Source of the DNA: Pelomonas sp. V22
Lineage (GTDB): Bacteria > Pseudomonadota > Gammaproteobacteria > Burkholderiales > Burkholderiaceae_C
Assembly (NCBI RefSeq): GCF_030014915.1
Contig: NZ_JAGIXS010000001.1
Coordinates: 62,001-126,000 of the forward strand
Length of the DNA: 64,000 nucleotides
Direction of reading: 5' to 3'
In this document: piece after piece, positions 16,769 through 25,945 of the stretch
Layout: the number at the start of each line of letters is the position of its first letter
Numbering within the stretch: the stretch's first letter is position 1
Made by a program: the position numbers and the translations under genes
The notes under the pieces: generated by a model
Told to the model about the DNA's origin: nothing
The model's database searches: none
The model's input: only the letters and a program-made list of their open reading frames with translations

Positions 16769-19700
16769 CTATGGCGCCTCCAGGGCCAGCTCCACCTGGG
16801 GATCGCCGCCCTTGGGTGCGGCCAGGAACAGGCGTTCGTTGGGCACGCCGCGCGCGATCAGCGCATCGCGCACCAGCACGGCCCGCGCCAGTGCGAGCCG
16901 GCGGGCTGTCTCGGCATCGACGACGTATGAGTCCAGCAGCAGCTTTTCCATCTCGGCCGCCGGCAGGTCCTTGAGCAGGCCCACCAGGTTGCGCGGTCGG
17001 GTCTTCAGGTCCGTGCGCTGGTAGAGCGTGCGCAGCACCTGATCGCGGCTCGGCTGGGCCTTGGCATCGCGCCGCTGCTCGCGCTGGCGCTCGGCGTTCA
17101 AGGCCTGCTCCAGGCGCAGCGTCAACAAGGCATTGCGCTCGGCCTCCAGCGATGCGGAACCCGTGATGTTCAGGCGCAGCTGCGGCCGGTCGATCAGGGC
17201 TTTGGCCAGCTTGTCGAGCTTGGCCATGCCCTCGCTGCCCAGCTCGCTGTTGCCGGGCAGCATGGCCAGGCTGCTGGCATCTTCATGGCCGCCACCGGCC
17301 AGCAGACTGAAGGGCGACGTGAGCGCCTTGCCAACGAGGTTGAGGAAGAGCCGCCAGACCAGCCCCCCGACGCTGAACTCCGGGTCGTCGATGGAGCCGG
17401 AGATGGGCAGGTTGATGTCGATCACGCCGTCGCGGTCCTTCAAGAGCGCCAGGGCGAACTTGACCGGCAGCGAGGTGGCGTCCGGGCTGTCGACCTTGTC
17501 GCCGAACTGCAGCTGGTTGAGGATGACCTGGTTGTTGGCCTGCAGCTTCCCGCCGGGCGCGATCTGGTATTCGAGCTTGGTCGAGAGCTTGCCGCGTTCG
17601 ATGGCGTAGCCGGCGTACTTGCCGGCATAGGGCGAGAGCGGCGCCAGCTCGATCTCGCTGGCCTGCGCCTTGATGTCCAGCGCCAGCGGACTCGGCTTGA
17701 AGCGCCCGCCGATCTCCAGCTTGCCCGTGCCCGCGACCTTGCCATGCAGCTCGACGGCGGCCATCTCGGCCTTGTCGCTCGCCAACGCGCCGACGCTGCC
17801 GCTGAGCTCGCTCAGGCGGGCGTTGTAGTTGGGGCGGATGAAGCGGTCGCTGAAGTCGATGCGGCCATTGCTGAGCCGGACGGGACCGAGCTGGTACTGC
17901 AGCGGCTTGGCCGCGGCCTGAGCGGGCGGCGTGGCGCCGGCATTGGCATTGGCCGGCTGGTTCAGGCCGCGCAGGTTGAACTGGCCATCGGGCGCGATAT
18001 CGAGCCGGGCGAAGAATTCATCGAGCCGGGTTTCCGCCACGGCCACCCGGGTCGCTTCATCGGGCGCCACGGCGAACTTGAGGCCGCTGAGATTCAGGCC
18101 GCGCCAGCTGAGCAATTCCTCGCGGTTTTCACCGCGCGCCATGCGCAGCAACAGGTCGGCCAGTTGCAGGTCGCCGGCCAGCTTCAAGCGCGGGCCGGCC
18201 AGCTCCACATCGCCCTGCCAGCTGGCATCGGCGCGCTGCAGGCGCAGGCCCAGCTGCTGCTCGAGGTAGGGGCTGATGCCGCCGAGCGGCAGATGCTCGA
18301 CCACCAGGCGGCCTGCGAGCTGCGGCTCGGGCAGGCTCAGCCGGCCCGTCCAGCGCAGCTTGCCGTTCTCGTCCACCTTGGCGCGGCCGTCTCGCACGGC
18401 GCCGAGCTTGAGGCTCAGCTGCATGGCGCTGCTGGCGGGCTTGCCCCAGGCCAGGTCCTGCAGCTTGGCGGCGATCTCGCTGGCCACCAGGTGGACCGGG
18501 CGCTGCGTGCTGGCGTCTTGCAGTTCGACCTGACCTTGTTCCAAGGTGAATCCCGCCAGTTGCAGCTGCCAAGGCGTGGGTGGATCACCCGGCTTTGCTT
18601 CGGCAGACGGCGGCATCCACCGCTCGAAGTTCCAGCCGCCCTCCCCGCCACGCTTGATCGCAAGACGCGGCTGCTGCAGCCGCAACTGGCCCAGCTGGAC
18701 CTGGTGCTTGGCGGGCTGGATCTCGGCCTGGTCGAGGCTCAGGCGCGCCAGGCTCAGATCGGGCCCGGCCTGCAGTTTGTCGAGCAACAACTCGCCGAGT
18801 TTCACGACCGGTGCGCTGGCGGCCTCCATCGGCTTGTCCCACTGCAGGGCCGCATGGCTGGAGAGGCGGCCGCGCAAGGCCAGCGGGCTCACGGGCTTCA
18901 GGTAGGCGGCCAGGCTTTCCAGCGCAAAGTCCTGCAGGTCGGCATCGGCCTTCAGCGCCTCGGCGGACAACTGGCCCTTCAGCGCCAGCCGGGCGTCCTT
19001 CAAGCGGCTGGCGAGTTCGAAACTGGCGGCCTGCTTGCCGAGCGGCCACTGCAGGCCTTGCGCCTTGAGCTCGATGTCTTGGAGCAGCAACTGGGCGGCG
19101 GGCGCCGCATCGGTCCAGGCCAGGCTGGCCTTGCGCAGCGCCAGCTGATCGAGGGCCAACTGCCAGGGCTGTGCCGGCGCAATGGCCTGCGCGGGGGCGG
19201 CCTTCGCCGGCTCTGCATGGACCGGCAATTGCAGGCGGCCTTGCGCATCGCGGCGCAGTTGCAGGCCAAGGCCATCGAGCTCAATGCCGGCCAGGCGCAG
19301 GCGGCGCTGCAAGGGCAGCAGCTCGGCAATCTTCACTTGCAGCTGCTGCCAGGTCAGCCAGTCCTTGCCGGATTGGCTGAGCGCCCAATCCTTGGCCGCA
19401 AGCGTGCCGCTGAGTGTCAGCTGCGGTGCCTGCTTCTCGGGGCGGGAGAAGCTGAGCTTCAGGTCCAACGCCAGCTTGCCGCGCTGCAATTGCAGCGGCA
19501 GCTCCCTGGGAAGGTAGACGGCGTAGGGCTGCAAATCCGTCTCGGCCAGGTGGAAGTCCAGGCTGCCGTCATGGCGCGGGTCGAAGGGTCTCAGCGAGGC
19601 TTGGCTTCCGAAATTCACGCCGTTCAGCTTGCCCTGCAGACGCGGCAGCACCTGCACCTGCTCGTCGGTGTCCAGGCTGGAGATGAAGGGCAGCTCCAGG

Positions 19701-20251
19701 TCCAGTTGCTCGAGCTTGTGCTGGCGGCCGGCCGTCTTGTCGTCGAGCAGGACCTGGCCCCTGAGCAAGCGGATGTTGTACAGCGCGAAGTCCGGCTCTT
19801 TGCCCGCAGCCGGGTTCGGCTCGTTCGGCTTGGCGGCGAAGCGCTGGATCAGGTCGTCGACGCTCGTGTGGTCTTCATCGAGCCTCGACAGCCGCACCAA
19901 GGGCTGTTCCACCGTGAGCGAGCCGAGGATGGGGCTCAGGTGGATGAGCGAGCGCCAGGAGAGGCGCGCATCGATGCGCTGGACCTGCAGCAGGTCCTCG
20001 CTGCCCGCCGGCGCCGGCCCGATGCGCAGTTGCTCCAGCACCAGACCGAGGCGCCACGGCTGGAAATGCGCGGCCGCCACTGAGACCGGCCGGCCCAGCG
20101 CCTCGCTGGCCAGGCCCATGCCGCGCCCTTCGATCCAGCGCGGCAACAACAGCCAGGCCATCAGCAAGGGCAGGACGATCAGCAGTACGGGCAGCAGGAG
20201 CAGCCAGCGGCGGCGAATGGGCAGGCGCATGGGGAGATGGCGCATCGGCAT
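16769..20251 (-). CDS. Large DUF748 AsmA-like envelope protein
   Basis: A 1160-residue protein anchored by one N-terminal transmembrane helix (WLLLLPVLLIVLPLLMAWLLL after a run of arginines). The rest is periplasmic, built of long repetitive beta-rich segments, as in the DUF748/AsmA superfamily. FNYGNARLSELSG-like text in the C-terminal third (NYNARLSELSGSVGAL) and DGVIDINLPISGSIDDPEFSVGG are DUF748 hallmarks. The last 150 residues (SELGSEGMAKLDKLAKAL, RLNITGSASLEAERNALL) resemble an OmpA-like tail. Such proteins bridge inner and outer membrane in lipid transport or surface assembly; the exact cargo is unknown. Confidence 0.85.
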   Translation of the reverse strand: MPMRHLPMRLPIRRRWLLLLPVLLIVLPLLMAWLLLPRWIEGRGMGLASEALGRPVSVAAAHFQPWRLGLVLEQLRIGPAPAGSEDLLQVQRIDARLSWRSLIHLSPILGSLTVEQPLVRLSRLDEDHTSVDDLIQRFAAKPNEPNPAAGKEPDFALYNIRLLRGQVLLDDKTAGRQHKLEQLDLELPFISSLDTDEQVQVLPRLQGKLNGVNFGSQASLRPFDPRHDGSLDFHLAETDLQPYAVYLPRELPLQLQRGKLALDLKLSFSRPEKQAPQLTLSGTLAAKDWALSQSGKDWLTWQQLQVKIAELLPLQRRLRLAGIELDGLGLQLRRDAQGRLQLPVHAEPAKAAPAQAIAPAQPWQLALDQLALRKASLAWTDAAPAAQLLLQDIELKAQGLQWPLGKQAASFELASRLKDARLALKGQLSAEALKADADLQDFALESLAAYLKPVSPLALRGRLSSHAALQWDKPMEAASAPVVKLGELLLDKLQAGPDLSLARLSLDQAEIQPAKHQVQLGQLRLQQPRLAIKRGGEGGWNFERWMPPSAEAKPGDPPTPWQLQLAGFTLEQGQVELQDASTQRPVHLVASEIAAKLQDLAWGKPASSAMQLSLKLGAVRDGRAKVDENGKLRWTGRLSLPEPQLAGRLVVEHLPLGGISPYLEQQLGLRLQRADASWQGDVELAGPRLKLAGDLQLADLLLRMARGENREELLSWRGLNLSGLKFAVAPDEATRVAVAETRLDEFFARLDIAPDGQFNLRGLNQPANANAGATPPAQAAAKPLQYQLGPVRLSNGRIDFSDRFIRPNYNARLSELSGSVGALASDKAEMAAVELHGKVAGTGKLEIGGRFKPSPLALDIKAQASEIELAPLSPYAGKYAGYAIERGKLSTKLEYQIAPGGKLQANNQVILNQLQFGDKVDSPDATSLPVKFALALLKDRDGVIDINLPISGSIDDPEFSVGGLVWRLFLNLVGKALTSPFSLLAGGGHEDASSLAMLPGNSELGSEGMAKLDKLAKALIDRPQLRLNITGSASLEAERNALLTLRLEQALNAERQREQRRDAKAQPSRDQVLRTLYQRTDLKTRPRNLVGLLKDLPAAEMEKLLLDSYVVDAETARRLALARAVLVRDALIARGVPNERLFLAAPKGGDPQVELALEAP

Positions 20252-20297
20252 CGGGAGTCAATCCGGCTGACATTGTGCGGCCCCTACGATATCGCCC

Positions 20298-21092
20298 ATG
20301 CCATCTTCCAATGAAGCGCTCTACCTCTTGAAACCCCTGCTGCTCGCCCTGCTGCTGCCGCCGACGCCGGGCCTGATCCTCATGGCCCTCGGCGGCCTCT
20401 GGCTGCGGCGACGCCGGCTCGGCCTGTGGCTGATCGTGGCCGGCCTGCTTTACGGCTGGTTCAGTTGCACCGAATGGCTGGCCTGTACGCTGCAGCGCTG
20501 GCTCTTGAACCCGCCCCCACCCCTGAACTCGGCGCAGCTGGTGGCCTTGGCGAACCAGCCCGATACGGCGGTGCTGGTGCTGGGGGGCGGCAGCGTCGCC
20601 CAGGCGGCGGAAATCGAATTCGCGCCCGACCTGAGCCCGCTGTCGCTGGAGCGACTGCGCTACGGCATCTGGCTGGCGCGGCGGCTGCACGCGCCGCTGG
20701 GCTTTTCCGGCGGCATCTCACCGCTTGGCGGCACAGGCCGCAAGCCCGAGGCCGAGTTGGCCCAGCGCATTGCCAGCGAGGAATACGGCCTACCGCTGCG
20801 CTGGACCGAGAGTGGCTCGCGCGACACGCGGGAGAACGCCAGCCAGAGTCTGCCGCTGTTGCAGGCGGCCGGGGTGAAGCGCGTGCTGCTGGTCACGCAT
20901 GTGATGCACCTGCCGCGAGCGCTGCGCGCCTTCGAGGCGCAAGCGCCGGCTGGCTTGACGCTGATTCCGGCTGGCGTCGACTACCGGCCCGAGGCGCCCT
21001 GGAGCTGGGGCGACTTCTTGCCCGGCAGCCCGGGCTTCCGCAAGAACCGCTACGTGTGGACCGAGGTGCTGGGCCTGATCTCCGGCCATTGA
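20298..21092 (+). CDS. YdcF family (DUF218) membrane protein
   Basis: A 264-residue protein with two N-terminal transmembrane helices (about 12-32 and 38-58) and a DUF218 domain. The domain shows VLVLGGGSV, LERLRYGIWLARRLHAPLGFSGG, ESGSRDTRENASQSLPLL and VLLVTHVMHLPRALRAFE. This resembles the E. coli ElyC/YdcF group linked to envelope polysaccharide metabolism. It is divergent from the DUF748 gene (46-bp gap). A multi-hairpin intergenic region follows. Confidence 0.85.
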   Translation: MPSSNEALYLLKPLLLALLLPPTPGLILMALGGLWLRRRRLGLWLIVAGLLYGWFSCTEWLACTLQRWLLNPPPPLNSAQLVALANQPDTAVLVLGGGSVAQAAEIEFAPDLSPLSLERLRYGIWLARRLHAPLGFSGGISPLGGTGRKPEAELAQRIASEEYGLPLRWTESGSRDTRENASQSLPLLQAAGVKRVLLVTHVMHLPRALRAFEAQAPAGLTLIPAGVDYRPEAPWSWGDFLPGSPGFRKNRYVWTEVLGLISGH

Positions 21093-21125
21093 GCGGCGCC
21101 AAATGCTCGGCCCAGAAATGACAAA

Positions 21126-21147
21126 CCCCACCCCGGGAGGGGTGGGG
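21126..21147 (-). terminator. Intrinsic terminator, minus strand
   Basis: Perfect 9-bp stem CCCCACCCC/GGGGTGGGG with a 4-base loop, followed on the minus strand by TTTGTCATTT. It would end ubiD transcripts or the candidate RNA above. The plus strand lacks a T-run after it. Confidence 0.65.
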
Positions 21148-21246
21148 CGGACGGACACGCCGTCATTGGGGCTCCGGAGCGATTTGCTCCAGGGCTCCTG
21201 GCGCGCAAAGATTGCGCCAGAGGTTGAACCTGCGAACAGGCCCAAC
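21126..21246 (-). ncRNA. Candidate structured RNA, five contiguous stem-loops
   Basis: In the 206-bp gap between ydcF and ubiD, the minus strand can form five hairpins with almost no spacers. SL1 (21246-21223) is a 10-bp stem with a TTCG loop. SL2 (21222-21195) has 9 bp plus a bulge, SL3 (21192-21174) 7 bp, SL4 (21164-21150) 5 bp, and the last is the 9-bp terminator hairpin (21147-21126). Three pairs in SL1 and SL3 are G-T on the minus strand but C-A on the plus strand, so the minus strand is the RNA. A weak promoter (TTGTAT, 17 bp, TACTGT; 21276-21248) lies before SL1. It may be a free small RNA or the 3' end of the ubiD mRNA. I do not recognise a known family. Confidence 0.5.
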
Positions 21247-21298
21247 AACAGTAGGTGAGCGCACTAGCCAATACAAGGCAGCGGCCGGGCTGCAAACC

Positions 21299-22861
21299 CT
21301 AGTTGCCAGAACGCCCGAAAAGTTGTTCGAACAAGGCGTCGGCGCGCTGCTGCGCTTGCGGCTCCATCGTGATGGTGCGGCCCCATTCGCGCGGTGTCTC
21401 ACCGGGCCATTTGTTCGTGGCGTCCAAGCCCATCTTGCCGCCGAGGCCGCTGACCGGCGAGGCGAAGTCCAGGTAGTCGATCGGCGTGTTCTCCACCAGG
21501 GTGGTGTCGCGCACCGGGTCCATGCGCGTGGTGATGGCCCAGACCACTTCCTTCCAGTCGCGGATGTTGATGTCCTCGTCCACCACCACGATGAACTTGG
21601 TGTACATGAACTGGCGCAGAAAGCTCCACAGGCCGAACATCAACCGCTTGGCATGGCCGGGGTAGGACTTCTTGATCGAGATCACCGCCATGCGGTAGCT
21701 GCAGCCCTCAGGCGGCAGGTAGAAGTCGACGATCTCCGTGAACTGCTTCTGCAGGATGGGCACGAAGACCTCGTTCAAGGCCACGCCGAGGATGGCGGGC
21801 TCGTCAGGCGGCTTGCCGGTGTAGGTCGAGTGGTAGATCGGGTCCTGCCGCTGCGTCAGGCGGCTGACCTCGAACACCGGGAACCAGTCCTGCTCGTTGT
21901 AGTAGCCGGTGTGGTCGCCATAGGGGCCTTCCAGGGCGTGCAGATAGCCGCCCACTTCCTTCAGCGGCACGCCGTCCTCGCTGTGGCCGGTGAAGCCGGG
22001 CGCCGCCGTGGGGATATGCCCTTCCAGCACGATCTCGGCACTGGCCGGCACCTGCAGCATGCGGCCGGCCTCGCCCACGCCTGTTTCGACGAGTTCGGTC
22101 CGGGAGCCGCGCAGCAGGCCAGCGAACTGGTACTCGGACAGGCTGTCCGGCACCGGCGTCACCGCGCCGAGGATGGTGGCCGGGTCGGCACCCAGGGCCA
22201 CGGCAATGGGGAACGGCTGGCCAGGTTTGGCCAGGGCAAAGGCCCGGAAGTCCAGTGCCCCGCCCCGATGGGCCAGCCAGCGCATGATCACCTGGTTCTT
22301 GGCGATGAGCTGCTGGCGGTAAATGCCCAGGTTCTGGCGCAAGCGCGGTTGCGCCACTGACTGCGGACCGCGTGTGACCACCAGGCCCCAGGTGATCAGC
22401 GGCGCCACGTCGCCGGGCCAGCAGGTCTGGATGGGAAGGCGTTTCAGGTCTACATCGGGGCCTTCAAAGCATTCCTGCTGGCAGGCGGCCTTGCGCACCA
22501 GACTGGGCTTCATGTCCCACAGCGACTTGGCCATCTGCAGCAGCCGCCCGGCGTCCTTCAGGCCCTTGGGCGGCTCGGGTTCCTTGAGCCTGGCCAGCAC
22601 CTGGCCGACCTCGCGCAGTTCAGCGAGGCTCTCGGCCCCCATGCCCAAGGCGACCCGCCGGGGCGTGCCGAACAAATTGGTAAGCGCGGGTGTCTGGAAG
22701 CCGGTGGGACGCTCGAACAACAGGGCCGGCCCTTCGGCGCGCAGCACGCGGTCGCTCAAGGCCGTCATCTCCAGCACCGGCGACACCGGCTCGGCGATGC
22801 GGCGCAACTCGCCCATGCCCTCCAATGCCGCCATGAAATCGCGCAGATCCCTGTATTTCAT
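21299..22861 (-). CDS. ubiD: 4-hydroxy-3-polyprenylbenzoate decarboxylase
   Basis: Prenylated-FMN-dependent decarboxylase of ubiquinone biosynthesis, 520 residues. The start [22 protein letters not shown] is typical. The protein contains [47 protein letters not shown] and [22 protein letters not shown], which includes the active-site E/R region, and the C-terminal [15 protein letters not shown]. It needs UbiX for its cofactor, not present here. Stand-alone transcription is suggested by flanking gaps of over 200 bp. Confidence 0.95.
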   Translation of the reverse strand: MKYRDLRDFMAALEGMGELRRIAEPVSPVLEMTALSDRVLRAEGPALLFERPTGFQTPALTNLFGTPRRVALGMGAESLAELREVGQVLARLKEPEPPKGLKDAGRLLQMAKSLWDMKPSLVRKAACQQECFEGPDVDLKRLPIQTCWPGDVAPLITWGLVVTRGPQSVAQPRLRQNLGIYRQQLIAKNQVIMRWLAHRGGALDFRAFALAKPGQPFPIAVALGADPATILGAVTPVPDSLSEYQFAGLLRGSRTELVETGVGEAGRMLQVPASAEIVLEGHIPTAAPGFTGHSEDGVPLKEVGGYLHALEGPYGDHTGYYNEQDWFPVFEVSRLTQRQDPIYHSTYTGKPPDEPAILGVALNEVFVPILQKQFTEIVDFYLPPEGCSYRMAVISIKKSYPGHAKRLMFGLWSFLRQFMYTKFIVVVDEDINIRDWKEVVWAITTRMDPVRDTTLVENTPIDYLDFASPVSGLGGKMGLDATNKWPGETPREWGRTITMEPQAQQRADALFEQLFGRSGN

Positions 22862-22894
22862 AACTATCAGTAATTTAGAAAAGGCCTTGTAGCC

Positions 22895-22922
22895 TTGACC
22901 GGTTATTTTTGGACCGTAAAAT
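22895..22922 (+). promoter_or_regulatory. Strong sigma-70 promoter for the lytic transglycosylase leader
   Basis: TTGACC (22895-22900), a 16-bp T-rich spacer and TAAAAT (22917-22922) closely match the sigma-70 consensus, unusually well for this GC-rich DNA. Transcription would start near 22929, about 214 bases before the next start codon. Confidence 0.75.
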
Positions 22923-22928
22923 CCGCAC

Positions 22929-23142
22929 GCCTTGCCAAGAGCAGGGTTAACCCGCGCTTCAGCCTTTCGGGAGGGATGGAGCGCGCCGCTGCCGATGGAC
23001 GCCGTCCTGACCTGCGATCAGCCTTCAAGGGCTGTTGTGCCGGGTCTGAGAACAAAGGGCGGCCCATTATCACTGTCACCCGACGCTGCCACCGGCTCCG
23101 CAAGGCCGGCGGTGGATGAGGTGCAGAGAAGAAAGGAGTCAC
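22929..23142 (+). other. Long structured 5' leader or small-RNA candidate
   Basis: This stretch has no convincing reading frame. It holds a palindrome GGGTTAACCC (22944-22953) and a 9-bp stem CGCGCTTCA/TGGAGCGCG (22953-22961 with 22977-22985). Shorter hairpins follow: GGAC/GTCC, CAGCC/GGCTG, and CCGGC/GCCGG just before the ribosome site AAGGAG at about 23133. I do not recognise a known riboswitch class. It could be a regulatory leader or an independent RNA. Confidence 0.4.
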
Positions 23143-23958
23143 ATGACAGCGCGTCGTGATCTGCAATCCCTGAGCGACAAGGCCAATGCCGCCTTGTCCC
23201 TGTTTTTCAAGGACATCGGCCAGGGTCTCCTGGTCGTCAGCCACAACACACTCGCCCTGGTGGGCCTCGCCGTGGTGACTGTCCTCCTGATGGTGCTCTC
23301 GCAAGCCGAGCTGCGCCACAAGTTCGAAACCGTGGCCCTGGGCTGGCTCAATGCCCGCAGCGAAGCCCGCGCCGAGGCCGAAGGCCGCCTGCTCGCCACG
23401 ATGAGCGAGCCGGATGCGGTGAACCGCGCCACCGCCGCCTATCCGCGCGACCTGCCCCGCCAGCAAGCGGCCGTCGCGCTGTGGCTGGCGCGCAAGTACA
23501 AGGTCGCGCCCGAGCCGGTCAGCCGCCTGGTGCAGGAAGCCTGGTCGGTCGGCCAGCGCGCCCATGTGGAGCCGACGCTGATCCTGGCCGTCATGGCCGT
23601 GGAATCTGGCTTCAACCCCTTCGCGCAGAGCAGTGTTGGCGCCCAAGGCCTGATGCAGGTGCTGACCCGCGTGCACGACGACAAGTACGAGGCCTTCGGC
23701 GGCAATCTGGCCGCTTTTGATCCGATCACCAACATGCGCGTGGGCGTGCAGGTGCTGCGTGACTGCATCCAGCGCGCCGGCAGCGTCGAAGAAGGCCTGC
23801 GCCACTATGTGGGCGCCGCCAATCTGCCCGATGACGCTGGCTACGCCACCCGCGTGCTAGCCGAGCATGAGCAGATGAAGGCCATTGCGAATGGCAAGCC
23901 GGCACCGAAGCCGGTGGCCCCAAAGTCTGCCGAAGAGCAAGTTGCGCTTTTGCGCTGA
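23143..23958 (+). CDS. Membrane-anchored lytic transglycosylase (SLT domain)
   Basis: Cleaves peptidoglycan glycan strands. The ATG at 23143 follows AAGGAG by 5 bases. One transmembrane helix (TLALVGLAVVTVLLMVLSQ, about 35-53) anchors it to the inner membrane. The SLT/goose-lysozyme domain covers about 125-245: ILAVMAVESGFNPFAQSSVGAQGLMQVL holds the catalytic glutamate and the GLMQV motif, and RHYVGAANLPDDAGYATRVL the substrate-groove region. The last 25 residues are a Lys/Pro/Ala-rich tail. 271 residues in all. Confidence 0.9.
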   Translation: MTARRDLQSLSDKANAALSLFFKDIGQGLLVVSHNTLALVGLAVVTVLLMVLSQAELRHKFETVALGWLNARSEARAEAEGRLLATMSEPDAVNRATAAYPRDLPRQQAAVALWLARKYKVAPEPVSRLVQEAWSVGQRAHVEPTLILAVMAVESGFNPFAQSSVGAQGLMQVLTRVHDDKYEAFGGNLAAFDPITNMRVGVQVLRDCIQRAGSVEEGLRHYVGAANLPDDAGYATRVLAEHEQMKAIANGKPAPKPVAPKSAEEQVALLR

Positions 23959-24002
23959 CTGAGCTCGGCGTCTGCCGGGATGGCAGGCGCTACACTGCGG
24001 GC

Positions 24003-24114
24003 TTCGCGCGACTGGCGATCAGGGCCGACCCTTCGGCCCGAGGTGGATACACCGTGGAGCGCGAGCGGCCGGGGCTAGGCTTTGCCCGTCCGTCAACAGC
24101 CGTTCGCCTGGGCA
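24003..24114 (+). promoter_or_regulatory. ZTP/ZMP riboswitch (pfl motif) upstream of glyA
   Basis: The leader of glyA carries the landmarks of the pfl/ZTP aptamer. P1 is TTCGCGC/GCGCGAG (24003-24009 with 24059-24065) and is followed directly by the conserved GACTGGCGA. A 7-bp hairpin GGGCCGA/TCGGCCC (24022-24039) and GGTG-GATA-CACC (24042-24053) follow. After a linker closed by CGGC/GCCG comes the diagnostic 3' element CGCCTGGGCA (24105-24114). ZTP switches sense purine-folate stress and are known before glyA, purH and folD. The match is by eye. Confidence 0.78.
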
Positions 24115-24139
24115 GCCCCGCAACTCTGCGCATCGCGTG

Positions 24140-24161
24140 GAGGTGCGCGTGGCGCCACCTC
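24140..24161 (+). promoter_or_regulatory. Hairpin between aptamer and glyA start
   Basis: GAGGTG-C-GCG, loop TGG, CGC-CACCTC forms a 9-bp stem with one bulge 23 bp before the glyA ATG. It lacks a U-run, so it is more likely part of a translational expression platform of the ZTP switch than a terminator. It also hides a GGAGGTG ribosome-site-like sequence. Confidence 0.45.
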
Positions 24162-24184
24162 TTGAACACACCCACGAGCCACAC

Positions 24185-25435
24185 ATGTTTGATCGCAGCC
24201 AATCCACTCTCGCCCATGTCGACCCCGATCTGTGGGCAGCCGTCCAGCAGGAAAACCAGCGCCAGGAAGACCACATCGAGCTGATCGCCTCGGAGAACTA
24301 CACCTCGCCGGCCGTGATGCAGGCGCAGGGCAGCCAGCTGACCAACAAGTACGCCGAAGGCTATCCAGGCAAGCGCTACTACGGTGGCTGCGAGTATGTG
24401 GACGTGGTGGAACAGTTGGCGATCGACCGCCTGAAGCAGCTCTACGGCGCCAGCTTCGCCAACGTGCAGCCGAACTCCGGCTCGCAGGCCAACCAGGGAG
24501 TGTTCTTCGCCCTGCTGCAGCCCGGCGACACCATCATGGGCATGAGCCTGGCCGAAGGCGGCCACCTGACCCACGGCATGGCGCTGAACATGAGCGGCAA
24601 GTGGTTCAAGGTCATCAGCTATGGCCTGAACGAGAAGGAAGAGATCGACTACGACGCCATGGAAAAACTGGCGCGTGAGCAAAAGCCCAAGCTGATCATT
24701 GCCGGCGCCTCGGCCTACAGTCTGCGCATCGACTTCGAACGCTTCGGCAAGATCGCCAAGGAGATCGGCGCCTACTTCATGGTCGACATGGCCCACTACG
24801 CCGGCCTGATCGCTGCCGGCGTCTATCCGAACCCGATGCCCCATGCCGACGTGGTCACCTCCACCACGCACAAGAGCCTGCGTGGCCCGCGCGGCGGCAT
24901 CATCCTGTCGAACAGCGAAGAGATCGCCAAGAAGATCAATTCGGCCATCTTCCCCGGCATCCAGGGCGGCCCGCTGATGCACGTCATCGCCGGCAAGGCC
25001 GTGGCCTTCAAGGAAGCGCTGACGCCCGAGTTCAAGGCCTACCAGGAGCAGGTGGTCAAGAACGCCAAGGTGCTGGCTGAAACGCTGATCGAGCGCGGCC
25101 TGCGCATCGTCTCCGGTCGCACCGAGAGCCATGTGATGCTGGTCGACCTGCGTCCCAAGGGCCTGACCGGCAAGGAAGCCGAGGCCATCCTTGGCAAGGC
25201 CCACATGACCTGCAATAAGAACGGCATTCCGAACGACCCGCAAAAGCCCATGGTCACTAGCGGCATCCGCCTGGGTACGCCGGCCATGACCACGCGCGGG
25301 TTCAAGGAAGAGCAGGTGCGTGCCACGGCTCACCTGATCGCCGACGTGCTGGACAAGCCGAACGACGAGGCCGTGCTCGAGGCGGTCCGCGCCAAGGTGG
25401 CCGCGCTGACGCGCGACTTCCCGGTCTACCGCTGA
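24185..25435 (+). CDS. glyA: Serine hydroxymethyltransferase
   Basis: PLP enzyme interconverting serine and glycine while loading tetrahydrofolate with a one-carbon unit. The ATG at 24185 ([20 protein letters not shown]) gives 416 residues. Motifs include [64 protein letters not shown], and [16 protein letters not shown] with the PLP-binding lysine. It supplies methylene-THF used by ThyA. Expression is probably set by the ZTP riboswitch. nrdR follows after 12 bp. Confidence 0.97.
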   Translation: MFDRSQSTLAHVDPDLWAAVQQENQRQEDHIELIASENYTSPAVMQAQGSQLTNKYAEGYPGKRYYGGCEYVDVVEQLAIDRLKQLYGASFANVQPNSGSQANQGVFFALLQPGDTIMGMSLAEGGHLTHGMALNMSGKWFKVISYGLNEKEEIDYDAMEKLAREQKPKLIIAGASAYSLRIDFERFGKIAKEIGAYFMVDMAHYAGLIAAGVYPNPMPHADVVTSTTHKSLRGPRGGIILSNSEEIAKKINSAIFPGIQGGPLMHVIAGKAVAFKEALTPEFKAYQEQVVKNAKVLAETLIERGLRIVSGRTESHVMLVDLRPKGLTGKEAEAILGKAHMTCNKNGIPNDPQKPMVTSGIRLGTPAMTTRGFKEEQVRATAHLIADVLDKPNDEAVLEAVRAKVAALTRDFPVYR

Positions 25436-25447
25436 TCGACAAGGCCC

Positions 25448-25891
25448 ATGCGCTGTCCTTTCTGCAGCCATACCGAGACCCAGGTCGCCGAGACCCGGGA
25501 ATCGGACGAAGGCGACGTCATCCGGCGTCGCCGCCGTTGCCTGAGCTGCGACAAGCGCTTCACGACCTACGAGCGGGCCGAAATCGCCCTGCCCGCCGTG
25601 GTCAAAAAGGACGGTACGCGGGCCGACTTCGAGCCAGCCAAGCTGCGTGCCTCCATGCAGCTCGCGCTGCGCAAGCGGCCGGTCAGCATTGAGCAGATCG
25701 ATGCTGCGCTGGCTCGAATCGAAGAAAAGCTGCTGGCCAGCGGTGCTCGCGAAATGCCCTCCACCAAGCTCGGCGAGCTGGTGATGCGCGAACTGAAGCG
25801 CATCGACAAGGTTGCGTATGTGCGCTTCGCCTCGGTCTACCGCAGCTTCGAGGACGTGGACGAGTTCCGCCAACTGATCCGCGACATTTAG
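25448..25891 (+). CDS. nrdR: Transcriptional repressor NrdR
   Basis: A 147-residue zinc-ribbon and ATP-cone repressor of ribonucleotide reductase genes. The ribbon is [13 protein letters not shown] plus [20 protein letters not shown] (CxxC/CxxC), and the ATP-cone starts at [21 protein letters not shown]. It senses dATP/ATP levels. The glyA-nrdR order is conserved in many proteobacteria. Transcription probably ends at the paired hairpins just downstream. Confidence 0.96.
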   Translation: MRCPFCSHTETQVAETRESDEGDVIRRRRRCLSCDKRFTTYERAEIALPAVVKKDGTRADFEPAKLRASMQLALRKRPVSIEQIDAALARIEEKLLASGAREMPSTKLGELVMRELKRIDKVAYVRFASVYRSFEDVDEFRQLIRDI

Positions 25892-25945
25892 CCCCAGTCG
25901 CGGCACCGGCCCCCACCAAGGTGGGGTGCCCCTCCCCTCCACGGA

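Noticed and set aside
17285-20083. A 932-codon open frame antisense to the DUF748 gene
   Set aside because: Glutamine/alanine/glycine-rich composition with no motif, no ribosome site, and position wholly inside a well-supported gene. Long antisense frames are expected at this GC content.
21126-21246. 6S RNA, tmRNA, SRP RNA or RNase P RNA as identity of the hairpin cluster
   Set aside because: The local hairpin series does not form the long rod of 6S RNA, and the conserved sequence elements of the other three were not found.
22944-22953. GGGTTAACCC as a transcription-factor operator
   Set aside because: A single short palindrome inside a predicted transcript, more simply explained as part of the leader structure.
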